This document shows positions 36,148-49,419 of a stretch of DNA of 64,000 nt, piece by piece. The notes below the pieces were generated by a model. The model was not told the origin of the DNA and did not search any database. It saw only the letters and a list, made by a program, of their open reading frames with translations. Within the stretch, counting starts at the first letter, position 1. Each line of letters opens with the position of its first letter. The stretch is from Datisca glomerata (Eukaryota > Streptophyta > Magnoliopsida > Cucurbitales > Datiscaceae). The translations under genes were made by a program, and so were the position numbers. The stretch spans positions 398,655 through 462,654 of the forward strand of contig QANY01013831.1 in assembly GCA_003255025.1 (NCBI GenBank), given 5' to 3'.

Positions 36148-38019
36148 TGTTAGAATTATGTCCATAAAGTAGGTTATGATAACTATTTATGATTATCTAG
36201 TTATTTCTATGATACTTTTATATTATTGAGTTTAATGAATGAATGAAAGTTTTCCTTTAATTAAAATGTGTTTATAATTTACTCGAGTCCTAGAACTATT
36301 ATTAATGTAAAAAGAGTAAAGACAGAGTGGTCTTCCAGAACTCTTCTGAAAGAACTCAGAATTTTATTCGTAGTTTTAGGATCGACTGGTAATCGAGTCT
36401 GATTACAACTGTTAGGTTGAACCAAAGGCGGGGCATGGGATTGGAAACTCTAACGGTTAGCCTAGACATATTATGGAACATGTTGAATGAACAAGCAACA
36501 AATTAGTTTAGAGTAAAGCCGTTTATTTAGTTCTAAATCTAATTGTTATACATTAAGGGTATTTTTACGATTATCTTAATCCTGAGGTGAATACGAAACT
36601 CGACTTAGTTACTTGTGATATTTGATACGCCAGATGAGTGTGCCGAACAATACCTCGGCTATTGGGATCATGATGCAACTATGTTAGAGTTGCATCATTC
36701 ACATATATGCAATTCGTGGTGAGATTGCAATAGCAGCAATATCACCTTATGCTTTATTGATAGGTATGTGAATAAATAAACCGACTGGTACTCGATGACA
36801 TGAGTCATTGAATAAGAATTGTGAACTGTACGAGACACTTCACTAATATATCTTTCTTATTCACAGTCTATAAATGAGTTAAGGAAATAATAACTAGTGG
36901 GGTAAAACAAAAGTTTACATCCCTCTCTTGTTACTGATATTCACGAAGGGTAACATCGTAAAATATTCAGTGGACCGTGAAATAAATATGTTTATTTACA
37001 CCAACTAGAAAATGTAGCACGTATGAATCGAGAGTTGATTCGGCACTAGACCTATAGTGGAGTCGTATAGTGTCGGGATTAAATAGGTCGGGAGTTTATG
37101 GAGATAAATTAGCGGGGTATTTGAAATCCATAACTTTATTTATGTGGATCCACTCAGTTTCAGGAGTAGCTCATAAGGACATGGATGAGAAACAACATCA
37201 GTTGGACCAAAAATGTGTTTTGGACCAAGATACACTTTCCAAACCCATATGTGATGGGTGTCATCACTAAATTAGTGAAGAGCATAATTAATGTTCAAAT
37301 TAATTAATTTATTAATTTTTAATTATTAGGTAATTAGTTAATAAAAGAAATTAATTACTTAATTGATAGGGATCAATTTAATTCATCAATTTGGATTGAT
37401 GAATTTAGACATAGTGTTGACACTAGGAGAGATGTAAAAATCACATATAGCAGTGTAGAAAGAGGAGATTTTCAGTAATTTAACATATATGGATAAATGT
37501 ATAAATTTCGTAATTATAATAATATAAGGGATGATATTAGGGTTACATCCATAAGGTGTGTTGACATAACTCTAACGATTACACAGAGCGAGAAAGAGTT
37601 TATCTCTCCCCTCCCTTGTTGCAGCTGAACCTATAGAGGAAGAAGAAAAAATTATCTTTTTTTTTTCTTCCTCAGTTGTTTAGAGAGCCTACACTCTACT
37701 CCTAACAATATCCTTGTGAGATATACTTCAAATCCTACGAGTGATTGTTGGTATGAAAAAATTATTTGAAGTCCTGCGAAAAATGAAGAACGCGAGACGA
37801 TCAATTGGATTCCACAAAATCAGAATTTTTCCGATATAAGAAAAATGTATTAAATTGTTTCTACTTTTTTCTAAATATGTTTATTTAAATACACATGATC
37901 ATGAAAAATATTTTATATTTAATATGATTAAATATTTGTTGTGATTTTTTCTATTTTTCATCCTTATAACGGTTCGTGGTTTATTTATTTTTCATCAAAT
38001 TTTAAAATCCGATCTAATA
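36148..38019 (+). repeat. solo LTR, family B
   Basis: 1872 bp from TGTTAG to CTAATA (decayed CTAACA). Reverse-complement match to 3592-5469 over its whole length. No primer-binding site follows and no pol precedes it, so it is a solo LTR, normally the product of LTR-LTR recombination. Flanking 5-mers (GATAA and AATAC) do not match, so a target duplication is not evident. Confidence 0.82.
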
Positions 38020-40451
38020 AATACTTCGGAAAGCGAGGGCTTGGATATTTTCTGTGATATGAAGTTCGTGTAGATGACCGAGAGAGAAGAAAACAGGGAG
38101 TGACGAGTGAGGTTTGATGGAGCGTTGATTTTTCGGTTGAATGAGAAGGAATTTGAGGATCTTGGATCGGAGAGAAGGAAAAAGACAGTTTCGGTTGAGA
38201 TGGGAATTAAGGACGTGAGAGGGATAGTGCTTCCTGAGAGAGGAAGATTGAGAGAGATGGACCTCTGTGAGAAGGAACTTGAGAATATTTGATTTCACAG
38301 TTCATTAACGAGCTCGTAAAATCGGTTATAATTGTAAACTTAATTATTTTGGGTTAATTGCCAAAACCTTAAAAAAACAGCTCATTTACTATAATTTCCT
38401 TAAAAATTTCTTGTAAAATTATTGACTAAAAAAACTCGTAACTAAAGGGAGTTTTTATTGTAACGGATCATTTTTTAGTAATTTCTCCCAACAACACATA
38501 TGTAATCATAAAATTAAAAGTTACACCCCTCAGTCATTATATCAACTTAATTCCTAATAAAGTAAGAACAACCTAGAAAATGATTTTTTTTGGTGTAGAA
38601 AATCTAAGTTCTTCTTTATTGGTAGCATAAAAATATGCAAGCACAATGTCTCCAAAAGCCGGTAACATCGAATCGTATACCCTTTATTGTGTGCTTAAAA
38701 TAAATAGGTTTTCTCATCTAATGCTAGAATTTGTCTCATGATCTTTTATAACCTTTTAATTATATGATTGTGCAATATGATTAACATAAATGATAGGCTT
38801 AAAAGCACGGTGGACCCCGGTCATATAAAATTAATAAATTAATACATATATGTTAGCTATTAACATGTTAATTGAAGTTGAGACAAACCCCAAGTATATA
38901 TGTAATGTGTTTATACGACTTTATTCAATATTAAGAATTTAATCCAAGTATATCTCGTTCAACTTGATTACACTGGCATACTATATAACACTGAAAATTA
39001 TTTAGTTTATAAATCTTTGGCTACAAAGTTCCCTTTCGTCTTTTTCCCGACAAAATAATGCAATTATAACTTTTTCTTTTCATTTATAATAAAATAAGAT
39101 AATACAATTCTGAGTTCTATTATGAAGGCGCAATTGAGTCATTATGTAATAAATTCGTCTTATCATTAGAAAAGAGCTTAAAAAAGAGATTTCTTTTTTC
39201 ATTTTTATCTTTAAAGCCCCATTAAATTTTTCATTTATATTTTTATTCTCTAATAATTTATATATTATTATTTTATAATACTCAATATTGTATACTATTG
39301 TCTTATTACTTATTAGGAGTCAAAGGACCGTATAATTATATAGATGAACTTAATAATATGTATATAATGTTAGTCAATAATGATGAGTTATATTGTCTAT
39401 CTGCATAGATTTTTTAAGTTGATATATGATGATTTCAATTTAATATTTGTTACATTGTTTAGTTTTAGTTTTTAGTAAATGTAATAATGTTATCTATTAT
39501 TCATAGTAAAACATGATTATTAAGATTACGTTTTCTTTTTTGAAAAAATCTATCTTCTTTTATCTTATCTTATAATATACATTTGCTAAGATTTTTATTC
39601 CTCAATTTCACAATTGATAATTTATCATCTTCAAGTGATATATGACTTATCAATATACTTTTATCTACAATAGCTTCATTTTATATATGAGAAAATAACA
39701 TTTTTACCACTACTTATTTTACTTTTATTTTAGATTTAAAATTAGCTAATAAATTTATTTCATAATACTAATTTTAAATCTTATTATATTTTTATAAATT
39801 ACTTTAACACGTGCAAAACATATATTTTTTTACTAGTATCATAAAAGTGCATTGAGAGCAGAAACTTTTAAATTACTATTTTACCCCGAACACATCCTAG
39901 ACAATCTAAACACATAAAGGATTGAAGGTGACATAAATTAAATGGAGCTCAAACTATTGTTATAACTTTACATGAATACTATTTTTGTTTGAATGAAATC
40001 ATCCATCCATAAACTACTGTTATAGCTTTGCATGTACCTTAAGTTTGTTCTTACTAAAATGATGGTTTACTATTAATTGATTTGTCTTGAAACTTCACGT
40101 CGATTAAGTTAAGAAATAAGATTATTTTGTCATCATGCATATAATTTATTTCAATTTATATTACTATTTAAATCATTAATGCAATTTTGAGTTAGAATTT
40201 ATTTCATTTTATACTAATATTTAAATCATTAATGCAATTTTGAGTTATTTATTCACATTTATCAACTACATTTACAAGATAATAACATCTACAAGATAAA
40301 CATGAAGAATGTTTAGTTAAATGCCAAAACTTATGCAATGAATTTGTTTACAAATTAGATCAAGCATAAATAGTTCCAATAACAACACAATGGCAAATTA
40401 TTTTATTTGCAGTTGCATTTCTAAATTATATTGCATTGTTTGTGTTATAAT
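38020..40451. other. non-coding AT-rich stretch
   Basis: The first 280 bp (38107-38292) hold a 61-codon plus-strand frame rich in Glu, Arg and Lys, recognised as nothing known and probably chance. The rest is AT-rich, with a 53-bp tandem duplication at 40143-40248. No gene supported. Confidence 0.5.
40143..40248. repeat. 53-bp tandem duplication
   Basis: Two adjacent copies starting AATTTATTTCA and sharing 'aaatcattaatgcaattttgagtta'-type sequence with a few changes. Confidence 0.8.
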
Positions 40452-41416
40452 TGTTGGAAAATTGTGTATTTTGTACACCGTTTTGGTAGACAAATTTTGG
40501 ATAAATTTTTAGGTGAGACCCACTACGTAAAAGTGTAAGGTCTTTGGATATTTGAGTTTTCCTCCGCGAGTATATAAAAATTGATAATTAATTTGTCAAA
40601 ATTGGATTTGGGATGAATGAAAAATTATCTCCCAAAGTGAGCTAAATGAGAATGAAAAAATAGAAGAAAATTGTAGAAATCTCATATTGAAAATTGAGGA
40701 AAGTTGAAGTGGTATATATTGAAATGTTAGTATCAAGGGTGGTAACTTGATAAGGCTAGAGACTCTCTCTATATGGCCACCTCTAAATGGGTCAATGGAG
40801 GTTTTGTTTTGCTTCAAATTTATTTTTTCTCATAGGAAGCTCAAAGGTCATGAAATATAAAATATTCTTATAAATTAAGGCCCAAAACATTTTTTTTATT
40901 TTTGTAAATTAAATAAAAAACATTTTGGACTTAATTTTTGTTATTAGATGATCTTTTAATAGGTTAAATACCCTTTATTACACACCTCCCCTATGAGTAA
41001 TATAAAAGGAGATCTTCTCATCCTCATTTTACACACCAAACAAGCTTTCAAGCTCTTTTTTATTTTTTTTCAAGATTTCTTGGTTCGATTTTTGGTTCGG
41101 TCCAGTTTGATTTCAGTTTGTTTTATTTTCAATTCCATCGACGATTTCATTTTCGGGTTCAAGTTGGTTTTTCGTGGTATAATTCTGACCATTTTAAGGA
41201 AACCGTACAAATAGGACTTGGTTTGATTTCTTTATTTTGTTACTATGTCTGTATTGTTTTAACATTGGTAAATAACATATTTACATTTCGTAATTATATT
41301 ATTTACATATTTTTTGTGATTATATTACTTACCTATCATAATTAACATATTTACAGAATTATCATATTATTATTATTTTCATTTAATCTTATAATGCAAT
41401 ACACTAATTCTCAACA
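40452..41416 (+). repeat. 5' LTR of element D
   Basis: 965 bp, TGTTGG...CAACA. It matches 46926-48050 but lacks ~120 bp present there near 47700-47830. Contains a TATAAAAGGA-type promoter word at about 41001-41010, mirrored in the other LTR near 47474. Confidence 0.85.
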
Positions 41417-42567
41417 ATCTTAAAACAGTTAGTTCTATACAAGTTATTGTATTATAGGACTAATTTTTAGAAATTAATTTGATCTCAAAAACTTGTCCAA
41501 AAATTATTTTGGAAATTGATTTGGGATTTTTCAACCTAAAAATTTTACTTTAAATATTCTCCAAAACTTTGAAACTGGACGTAACTATACAGAGAAGTTC
41601 TGTCTAGGAAATTAGAATTTAAATGGGCTCGTCCCTCCAATTACCTAAGAGCTGAATACTGTTGAGAGAGCTGGTCCTAGATTAGGTCTAATAACCCTAC
41701 CAGTTTTCCCTAACAGCTATCCGTAAAAGTTCTATTTGGTTTGTTTTGGAAAATATTGGAAAAATTAGCATATTTTCGTCTTCGAGAAAATAACATACTT
41801 TTTTCAAATTGTTGATACGTTTCTGGTTTGTATTTTAGATAAGGAAATATGACAACTAAAACCAACAACAATGTTGCAGCGAACCATTCTGGTGAAAACC
41901 AAGGGCTGAACCCTACTGTTGGGACACAATGATAAATCTGGGTGCGAGAACCCTACTGTGACTCCTGGTTATTATTTTCATTTAATCTTATAATGCAATA
42001 CACTAATTCTCAACAATCTTAAAACAGTTAGTTCTATACAAGTTATTGTATTATAGGACTAATTTTTAGAAATTAATTTGATTTTAAAAACTTGTCCAAA
42101 AATTATTTTGGGAATTGATTTGAGATTTTTCAACCTAAAAATTTTACTTTAAATATTCTCCAAAATTTTGAAACTGGACGTAACTATACAAAGAAGTTCT
42201 GTCTAGGAAATTGGAATTTAAATGGGCTCGTCCCTCCAATTACCTAAGAACTGAACACTGTTAAGAGAGCTGGTCCTAGATTAGGTCTAATAACTCTACC
42301 AGTTTTCCCTAACAGTTATCCGTAATAGTTCTATTTGGTTTGTTTTGGAAAATATTGGAAAAGTTAGCATATTTTCATCTTCGAGAAAATAGCATAATTT
42401 TTTCAAATTGTTGATATGTTTCTGGTTTGTATTTTAGATAAGCAAATATGACAACTAAAACCAACAACAATGTTGCAGTGAACCATGCTGGTGAAAACCA
42501 AGGGCTGAACCCTACTGTTGGGACACAAATGACAAATCTGGGTGCGAGAACCCTACTGTGACTCCTG
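41370..42567 (+). repeat. 599-bp tandem duplication of LTR tail plus leader in element D
   Basis: 41370-41968 and 41969-42567 are near-identical. Both run from 'ttattattttcatttaatc' in the LTR end, through the leader and the gag start ATG (ATGACAACTAAAACC), to 'ctactgtgactcctg'. The copies differ by scattered substitutions, so the duplication is moderately old. Confidence 0.92.
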
Positions 42568-43480
42568 TAGCCTGTATGACACCAATGCCCATGCTTATTT
42601 CTCATGGAGAGAAACCTCAGAAATTTAATAATCTGAATTTCAAAAGGTGGCAACAGAAGATGCTCTTCTATCTGACAACGCTGAATCTGGCAAAATGCTT
42701 GACTGGAGAAGCTCCTAAGCTCAATGAAGATGAGTAGGATTTCCAAATGATCAGTGTTATTGATGCTTGGAAACATTCTGATTATTTATGTAGAAATTAC
42801 ATAATGAATGATCTTGCTGATTCTTTGTATAATGTTTATTTTGACAAGAAAACAACAAAGGAGCTATGAGAATCTCTTGAACGAAAGTACAAGACTGAAG
42901 ATGCAGGCGCTAAAAAATTTATCATTGCCCACTTTGTAGACTTTAAATGGGGGATTCCAAAACGGTAATAAGTCAAGTGCAAGAACTTCAAATTATCCTG
43001 CATGAGATTCATGCTGAGGGAATGATGCTGAATGAATCATTTCAAGTGGCTTGTATTATTGAGAAATTGCCTCCTGGATGGAAGGATTTCTATAATTATC
43101 TCAAGCACAAACGAAAGGAAATGAGCGTCGAGGATCTTATTATTCGACTTCCAATCGAAGACGATAATAGACTATCCGAAAGAAGAGGGCCACACCCTGT
43201 TGCTGTAGCAAATGCTAATATTGTGGAGCATGGTCAAGGTTTTAAAGCCAAGAAGACCAACAACAAAGGAAAATGGTCCAAACAAGCTAGGACCTAAATG
43301 ATGGGTTTATAAGAAACTAAAGTTCCAAGATAAGTACTACAATTGTAACAAGTTGGGTCACAAATCATCTGAGTGTAGACTGCCTAAGAGAAATAAGGAG
43401 GCTAACGTGATTGACAACATTGCTCGAGACGTTTCTGATATCAACGTCTCAGCAGGCGTTTCTGATGTCAACATGGTTGG
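42449..43480 (+). pseudogene. copia gag remnant, element D
   Basis: Starts MTTKTNNNVAVNHAGENQG. After a frameshift, gag-body motifs are seen on the plus strand: VIDAWKHSDYLCRNYIMNDL (about 42755-42810) and SQVQELQIILHEIHAEGM...NESFQVACIIEKLPPGWKDF. The zinc knuckle at about 43335-43375 reads YYNCNKLGHKSSEC, so its first Cys is Tyr, a change also seen in family A copy 1. Confidence 0.85.
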
Positions 43481-43489
43481 ATCAAATCC

Positions 43490-46338
43490 AAAGGAATAAT
43501 GAATTGACACTGGACCTACCCGCCATGTGTGTTCAAACCGTGGGATGTTCTCTACCTTTGAAGATGACTTCTGGGAAGTAATTGACTCTGAACAATGTAT
43601 TGTATGTACTTAAAATCTGGAAGAACCTTGAGTCTGGTTCACTGCTGAATAACCATGGATTTCATATGGTATTTGAGTCAAACAAAGTTGTTTTGTCTAA
43701 GAGTAGAATGTATGTTGGTAAGGATTATATGAGTGATGGAATGTTCAAACTCAATGTAATGACTTTGGTCAAACCCAATATTAATAAAGCTAGTTCTTCT
43801 GTTTACTTGCTTGAGTTTTCCAATTTACGGCGTGGTAGACTAGGTTATGTTAATTATGATACTCTGTGTAAATTGATTAACTTGGATCATATACCAACAT
43901 TTCACATTGATTCCAATCACAAGTGTGGAACCTCTGTAGAGGTAAAATGAACGAGGCTATAATTTCAAAATATTGAATGAAACACTGAACCACTTGATTT
44001 AATTCACAGTAACATCTGTGATTTAAAATTTTGATGATAGCACAAAATACTGTTATGTATATTTGTTAAAGAGCAATGATGAAGTTATAGAGAAATTTAT
44101 TCTCTATAAAAATGAAGCTGAGAATCAACTCAATAAGAAAACTAATGTGCTAAGAAGTGGTAGGGGTGGTGAGTATGAATCACCATTTGTTGAGATTTGT
44201 GCTCAACGTAAGATTATACATAAAAACAATAATACCTTATTCACCTCAATCTAATGGTGTTGATGAGCTAAAAACCGTACACTGAAAGAAATAATGAATA
44301 CATTGTTGATCAGTTCTAGATTACCTAGAACATGTAGGGAGAAGTCATTTTGATGGCTAACTATCTTTTAAATAAAGTACAAAAAAAAAAATAAGACTTC
44401 ATATGAGTTATGGAAAGGTAGAAAACCTTCATACAATACTTATGAATGTGGGGATGCCTTGCTAAAATGATGATACCTACACCTAAAAAGGTGAAAAAGG
44501 ACAAAAAACTGTTGATTGCATTGTTATTGGTTATGCAAATAACAGTAGTGCGTATCGGTTCCTTGTGTACGAATCTAGCAATCTTGAGATTCACAAGAAT
44601 ACGATAATCAAGTCTAGGAATGCATCATTCTTTGAACATGTATTTCCTTACAAATCCAAGGAAGATCCAAGCTCTTCAAAAAGATTTCTCGAGACAATTG
44701 ATGAAGAAGATAGTCTGAACCAAGATGAAGAAGTCGTGATAGAACCTAGAAGGAGTAAAAAAGTTAGGACAGAAAAATCTTTTCGTCTTGATTTTCTAAC
44801 TTATATGATTGAAAGTAAACCAAAAAATTTCAATGAAGCTGTGAAGTCCAATGAAGGTCGTTTTTTGAAAGAGGCTATTAAGAGTGAAATTGATTTGATT
44901 TTGTGAAATCATACTTGGAAATTAGTGGATCTTTCACCTGGTTGTAAACCTTTAGGTTCCAAGTAGATTTTCAAATAGAAAATGAAAGCCGATGAATCAA
45001 TTGATGAATACAAGGCTAAGCTTGTATTTAAAGGCTACATACAGAAGGAACGTCTTGATTATTTTGATACATATTCTCTGGTATCGAGAATAAACTCCAT
45101 TAGGATGGTACTTGTAATCGCAGCTTTGCAAAATCTTGAAGTACATCAAATGGATGTGAAAACATCCTTTCTAAATGAAGATTTAGAGGAAGAAATCAAT
45201 ATGGAATAACTTGAAGGGGTTTTTACTCCTGGGCGAGGAAAGAAAGTCTGTAAATTAGCCAAATCATTGTATGATTTGAAATAAGCACCAAAACAATGGC
45301 ATGAGAAATTTAACATTCGCATGATGTCAATTAGATTCAAATCAATGAATGTGATAAATGTATCTATGCTAAAGATACAGAGGATGGATATGTCATTGTA
45401 TGTTGATGATATGCTTATCATTAAGAGTAATGATAAGATGATCAAATCTATGAAAAATATGTTAAAATTTAGATTTGATATGAAAGTCATGGGACTTGCT
45501 GATGTTATATTTAGAATAAAAATCAAAAGAACATCAGATAGACTTATTTTAAGTCAGTCTCATTATATAGATACTATTCTTGGAAAATTTAGCAAATATG
45601 ACCCTGGTGAGTTAAAAACATCGATGGATATAAGTGTACATTTGTCAAACAATAAAAGGTGAAGTATCTCTCAAGTAGAATACTCTAAAGTGATAGGTAG
45701 TCTAATGTACTTGATGAGTTGTACAAGACCTCATATAGCCTATGCAATGAGTAAATTAAGTAGATTCACGAGTAATCCTGGAGCTGAACATTGAAAACTG
45801 TTATGAGAGTAGTGAGGTACTTACGATATACTCGGAGTTCTGGACTACACTATTCAAGATATCCAACGGTCCTAGAAGGATATACTGATGTAAATTAGAA
45901 ATCTGATAAGAAATATACAAATACTCCTAGTAGGTATGTTCTCACACTAGGAGGAGCTGCCGCAACATGAAAATTTTCAAAACAGACAGTTATAACTAGA
46001 TCCACTATGAGCTTGTATTTCTAGACAAATGTGGGGAGGAGGCTGAGTGGCTACACCACTTCCTCGAGTATATTCCTAGATGGACAAAGCCTGTGCCACC
46101 AATATGCATACATTGTGATAGTCAAAGTGCTATTGGAAGAGCACAAAGTAATATGTATAATGATAAGTATAGACACATTCGTCGTACACATAATACCATT
46201 AAACAACTACTCTTGACATGGGTTATCACTTTTAACTATTTGAAGTCAAAGGATAATATTACGGTTCTATTAACCAAAGGGTTAAATCGAGAGTTAGTTG
46301 AAAATTTATCGATGGGAATGGGACTGAAGCCCATATAA
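43490..46338 (+). pseudogene. copia pol remnant (protease to RNase H), element D
   Basis: Order on the plus strand: protease DTGPTRHVCSN (about 43502), pre-integrase RRGRLGYVNYDTLCKL (about 43835), then a shortened integrase (RGGEYESPFVEICAQRKIIH near 44165). Reverse transcriptase follows: AIKSEIDLI, YKAKLVFKGYIQKERLDYFDTYS, VHQMDVKTSFLNEDLEEEI. Its catalytic motif YVDD is retained at 45399-45410. RNase H follows: GSLMYLMSCTRPHIAYAM, CDSQSAIGRAQSNMYNDKYRHIRRTH (about 46113-46195). At least ten stops or frameshifts are present, and the integrase core is partly deleted near 44000-44060. Confidence 0.88.
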
Positions 46339-46925
46339 AAATAAGTTGATACGAAGGAAACTCAACCCAGTTGACTGAAGATCTCAAGATCTAGGTTCAA
46401 AGGGACAACCTAATTGTATAAACTTAGCTGGACCACTTGGGATTTTTCCTGTCCATTCCTATGATGAAAACAATGATACCCATTGGAGACTAGGTTAAGC
46501 CCAGCTTTTATTGATTCTTATGCATCAGAAACTGTAAGATCCGGGTGGAGTAATGCAGGTTTACTCTTGAATTAAGAGATCACATATGTGAGATTGAAGT
46601 GAGACCATTTCTATAGGAATTGTAAAGGCACAATTCCATAGAAACTCTTGCAAAACTAGGAGAATGTTCATGGCCAAAACGAACATAATCATGAGAACTG
46701 AATTGTGTCAGAGATGACTCCTGTGTGTAGTATGTCATCGTTTAGATAAAATGTTGAACTGTTCAAAGACATCGTGTCTACTGATCAGCTAGTGAAGTAA
46801 ACTTACTTATACAAGGGAAGGTTCAAAGGGTTAAACCTACCTATCCTATGTAAATTTTGAAACGTAGAATTCTATCATCATGTCTGTCGTGGGGTTGGTC
46901 TTCAATTTTCATTCATGTGGGGAAT
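46339..46925 (+). other. 3' non-coding stretch of element D before the LTR
   Basis: About 590 bp between the RNase H end and the polypurine tract, with no coding frame. Typical of this copia type. Confidence 0.6.
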
Positions 46926-48050
46926 TGTTGTAAAATTGGATATTTTGTACACCATTTTCATAGACCAATTTTGGACCAATTTTTAAGTGGGACCCACTAC
47001 GTAAAAGTGTAAGGTCTTTGGATATTTGAGTTCTCCTCCGCGAGTACATCAAAATCGACTATTAATTTGTCAAAATTGACTTAGAGATGAATGGGAAATT
47101 ATCTCTCAAAATGAGCTAAATGAGAATGGAAAAAAGTGAGAATTGTAGAAATCCCACATAGGAAATGGAGGAAATGTTGGAGTGGTATATATTGAGATGC
47201 TAGTATCAATGGCGGTAACTTGATAAAACTAGAGACTTTTTCTATATGGACCACCTCTAAATGGGCCAATGGATTGTGTTTTGCTCCATATTTATTTTTT
47301 CTCATCATAGGAAGCCCAAAGGTCATAGAATATGAAATATTATTGTAAATTAAGGCCCAAAATATTTTTTATTTTTTAAAACTAAATGAAAAATGTTTTG
47401 GACTTAATTTTTTTATTAAATAACCTTTTAATGGGTTAAATACCCTTTATTACACACCTCCCCCATGAGTAGTATAAAAGGAGGTATTCCCCTCTTCATT
47501 TTACACACCAAATAAGCTTTCAAGCTCTCTTTTACTCTCAATATTTGTTCTCCACATTTTTGCTTATTTTTCTTCAAGTTTTTCTGGTTCGGTTTTTGGT
47601 TCAGTTCCGGTTCAGTTTTTGGTTCGGTTTATTTTCAATTCCGTCGACGGTTTCATTTTTCAGTTCAAGTCTTGGTTTTATGTCGTTATTCTGGTGGTAA
47701 AATTCTGATAAGTCAGTTCAATCAAGGTGGTGAAGTAGGTGCTCTTCAGCTGTCTCAAACCGTTTTATCTTGGGAAACAGACGCCATTATCAACCTTAGA
47801 CCCACAAGTGAGATGGCGTAAATGTTTTAAGAAAACTTTACAAATATGACTCGGTTTGATCTCGTATTATTTCATTACTGTCTGTGTTGTTTTAACCGTT
47901 AGTAAATAATTTATGTACTTTTCGTAAGAATTATATTTTTTCACTTTCTGTAATTATATTACTTATCTATCGTAATTAAATTATTTACATAATTATTGTG
48001 TTATTATTATTTCTATTTAATCTTATAATGCACTACATTAATTTCCAACA
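46926..48050 (+). repeat. shared LTR of element D units
   Basis: 1125 bp, TGTTG...CCAACA, preceded by the polypurine tract and followed by a leader homologous to 41417 onward. It serves as the 3' LTR of unit 1 and the 5' LTR of unit 2. Confidence 0.88.
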
Positions 48051-49250
48051 ATCTTAACGAAGTTAATTCTATACAGTTTATTGCATTATAAGATTAATTT
48101 TAGAAATTAATTGGGTTTAAAAAATTGTCCAAAAAATATTTTGGAAATTCATTTGGGTTTTTTCAACCAAAACTTTTACTTTAAATATTCTCCAAAATTT
48201 TGAAATTAGGAGTAGCTATATAGAGAAGTTCTGTATGGGAAATTGAAATTTAAGTGGGCTCGTCTCTCAATTACTAGAGAATTGATTACTGTTGAGAGGG
48301 CTGGTCCTGGATTGGGTCCAAGAACCCCGCCAATTTTCTTTAATAGTTATTTGTAAAAGTGCTATTTGGTTGTTTTGAAAAATATTGGGAAAATAGCATA
48401 TTTTCATCTTCGAGAAAATAGAATAATTTTCAAAATGTTGATATACTTCTAGTTTATATTTCAGATAAGGAAATATGACAACTGAAACCAACAACAATGT
48501 TGCAACGAACCATGTTGATACACTTCTAGTTTATATTTCAGATAAGGAAATATGACAACTGAAAACCAAGGGCTGAACCCTACTGTTGGGACTCAAACGG
48601 AAAATTTGGGTGTGTAGATCCCTGCTAACCCCTGTAACCCGTATGACACCAATGCTTATGCCGATTTCTCATGGAGAGAAACTTGAGAAATTTAACGGTC
48701 TGGATTTCAAAAGGTGCCAACAGAAAATGCTCTTCTACTTGACAACGCTGAATCTAGTAAAATGCTTGACTAAAGAAACTCCTAAGCTCAATGATGATGA
48801 GCAAGATTTCCAAACAATCAATGTTATTGATGCTTGGAAACATTCTGATTATTTATGTAGAAATTTCATAATGAATGGTCGTGCTGATTCTTTGTATGAT
48901 GTTTATTATGACAAGAAAACAACAAAAGGAGTTATGAGAATCTCTTGAACGAAAGTACAAGACTGAGGATGCAGGTGCTAATTAAATTTATCGTTGCCCG
49001 CTTTTTAGAGTTTAAATTGGGGGATTCTAAAATGATAATAAGTCAAGTGCAAGAACTTCAAATTATCTTGCACGAGATTCATGCTGAGGGAATGAATGAG
49101 TCAAGTGCAGGACTCTGTTTGATTTCTTATTATTTCGTTATTCTGTCCGCAATATTGTTTCTGTAATTATACTATTTACCTATCATAACTAATGTGTTCA
49201 GAGAATTGTTGTATTATTATTATTTCTATTTAATCTTACAATGCAATACA
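48051..49250 (+). mobile_element. Ty1/copia element D unit 2, truncated (leader, gag fragment, LTR tail)
   Basis: The leader and gag match unit 1 (for example LVKCLTKETPKLNDDEQDFQ and NVIDAWKHSDYLCRNFIMNG in 48586-48948; SQVQELQIILHEIHAEGM near 49035-49095). At about 49108 gag jumps directly into the last ~140 bp of an LTR ('ctgtttgatttcttattatttcg' to 'tttccaa'). Pol is wholly deleted. The leader also has a small duplication around 48425-48560 ('gttgatacacttctagtttatatttcag' type). Confidence 0.85.
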
Positions 49251-49419
49251 AAAATTTCCAATTGTAATATTATATTTTCATTTTATTTCACAAACGGGTA
49301 AAACCCATTTGTGGCGGCTACTATTTCATGCAAAAACATTGGCGCTCGTTGCTATATAAAGTTATTTATGGACAAAATTTGGATCGTCACAATTAATCTC
49401 ATTTGCTCAATTCTTAGAG

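Larger units (their letters stand above)
40452..48050 (+). mobile_element. Ty1/copia element D, two LTRs
   Basis: 5' LTR 40452-41416, long leader containing a 599-bp duplication, gag-pol remnants 42449-46338, 3' non-coding stretch, polypurine tract (GTGGGGAAT, 46917-46925) and 3' LTR 46926-48050. The sequence beyond the 3' LTR continues with another leader and gag (element D unit 2), so the LTR is shared by two units. Many stops; not autonomous. I did not recognise a standard primer-binding site after the 5' LTR. Confidence 0.88.

Noticed and set aside
38107..38292. 61-codon Glu/Arg-rich frame just after the solo LTR
   Set aside because: Considered as the tail of a gene split by the LTR, but no matching upstream half could be found before 36148 and no family was recognised.
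41100..41345. Frames in the element D LTR
   Set aside because: Non-coding LTR; the same region in the partner LTR is not open.
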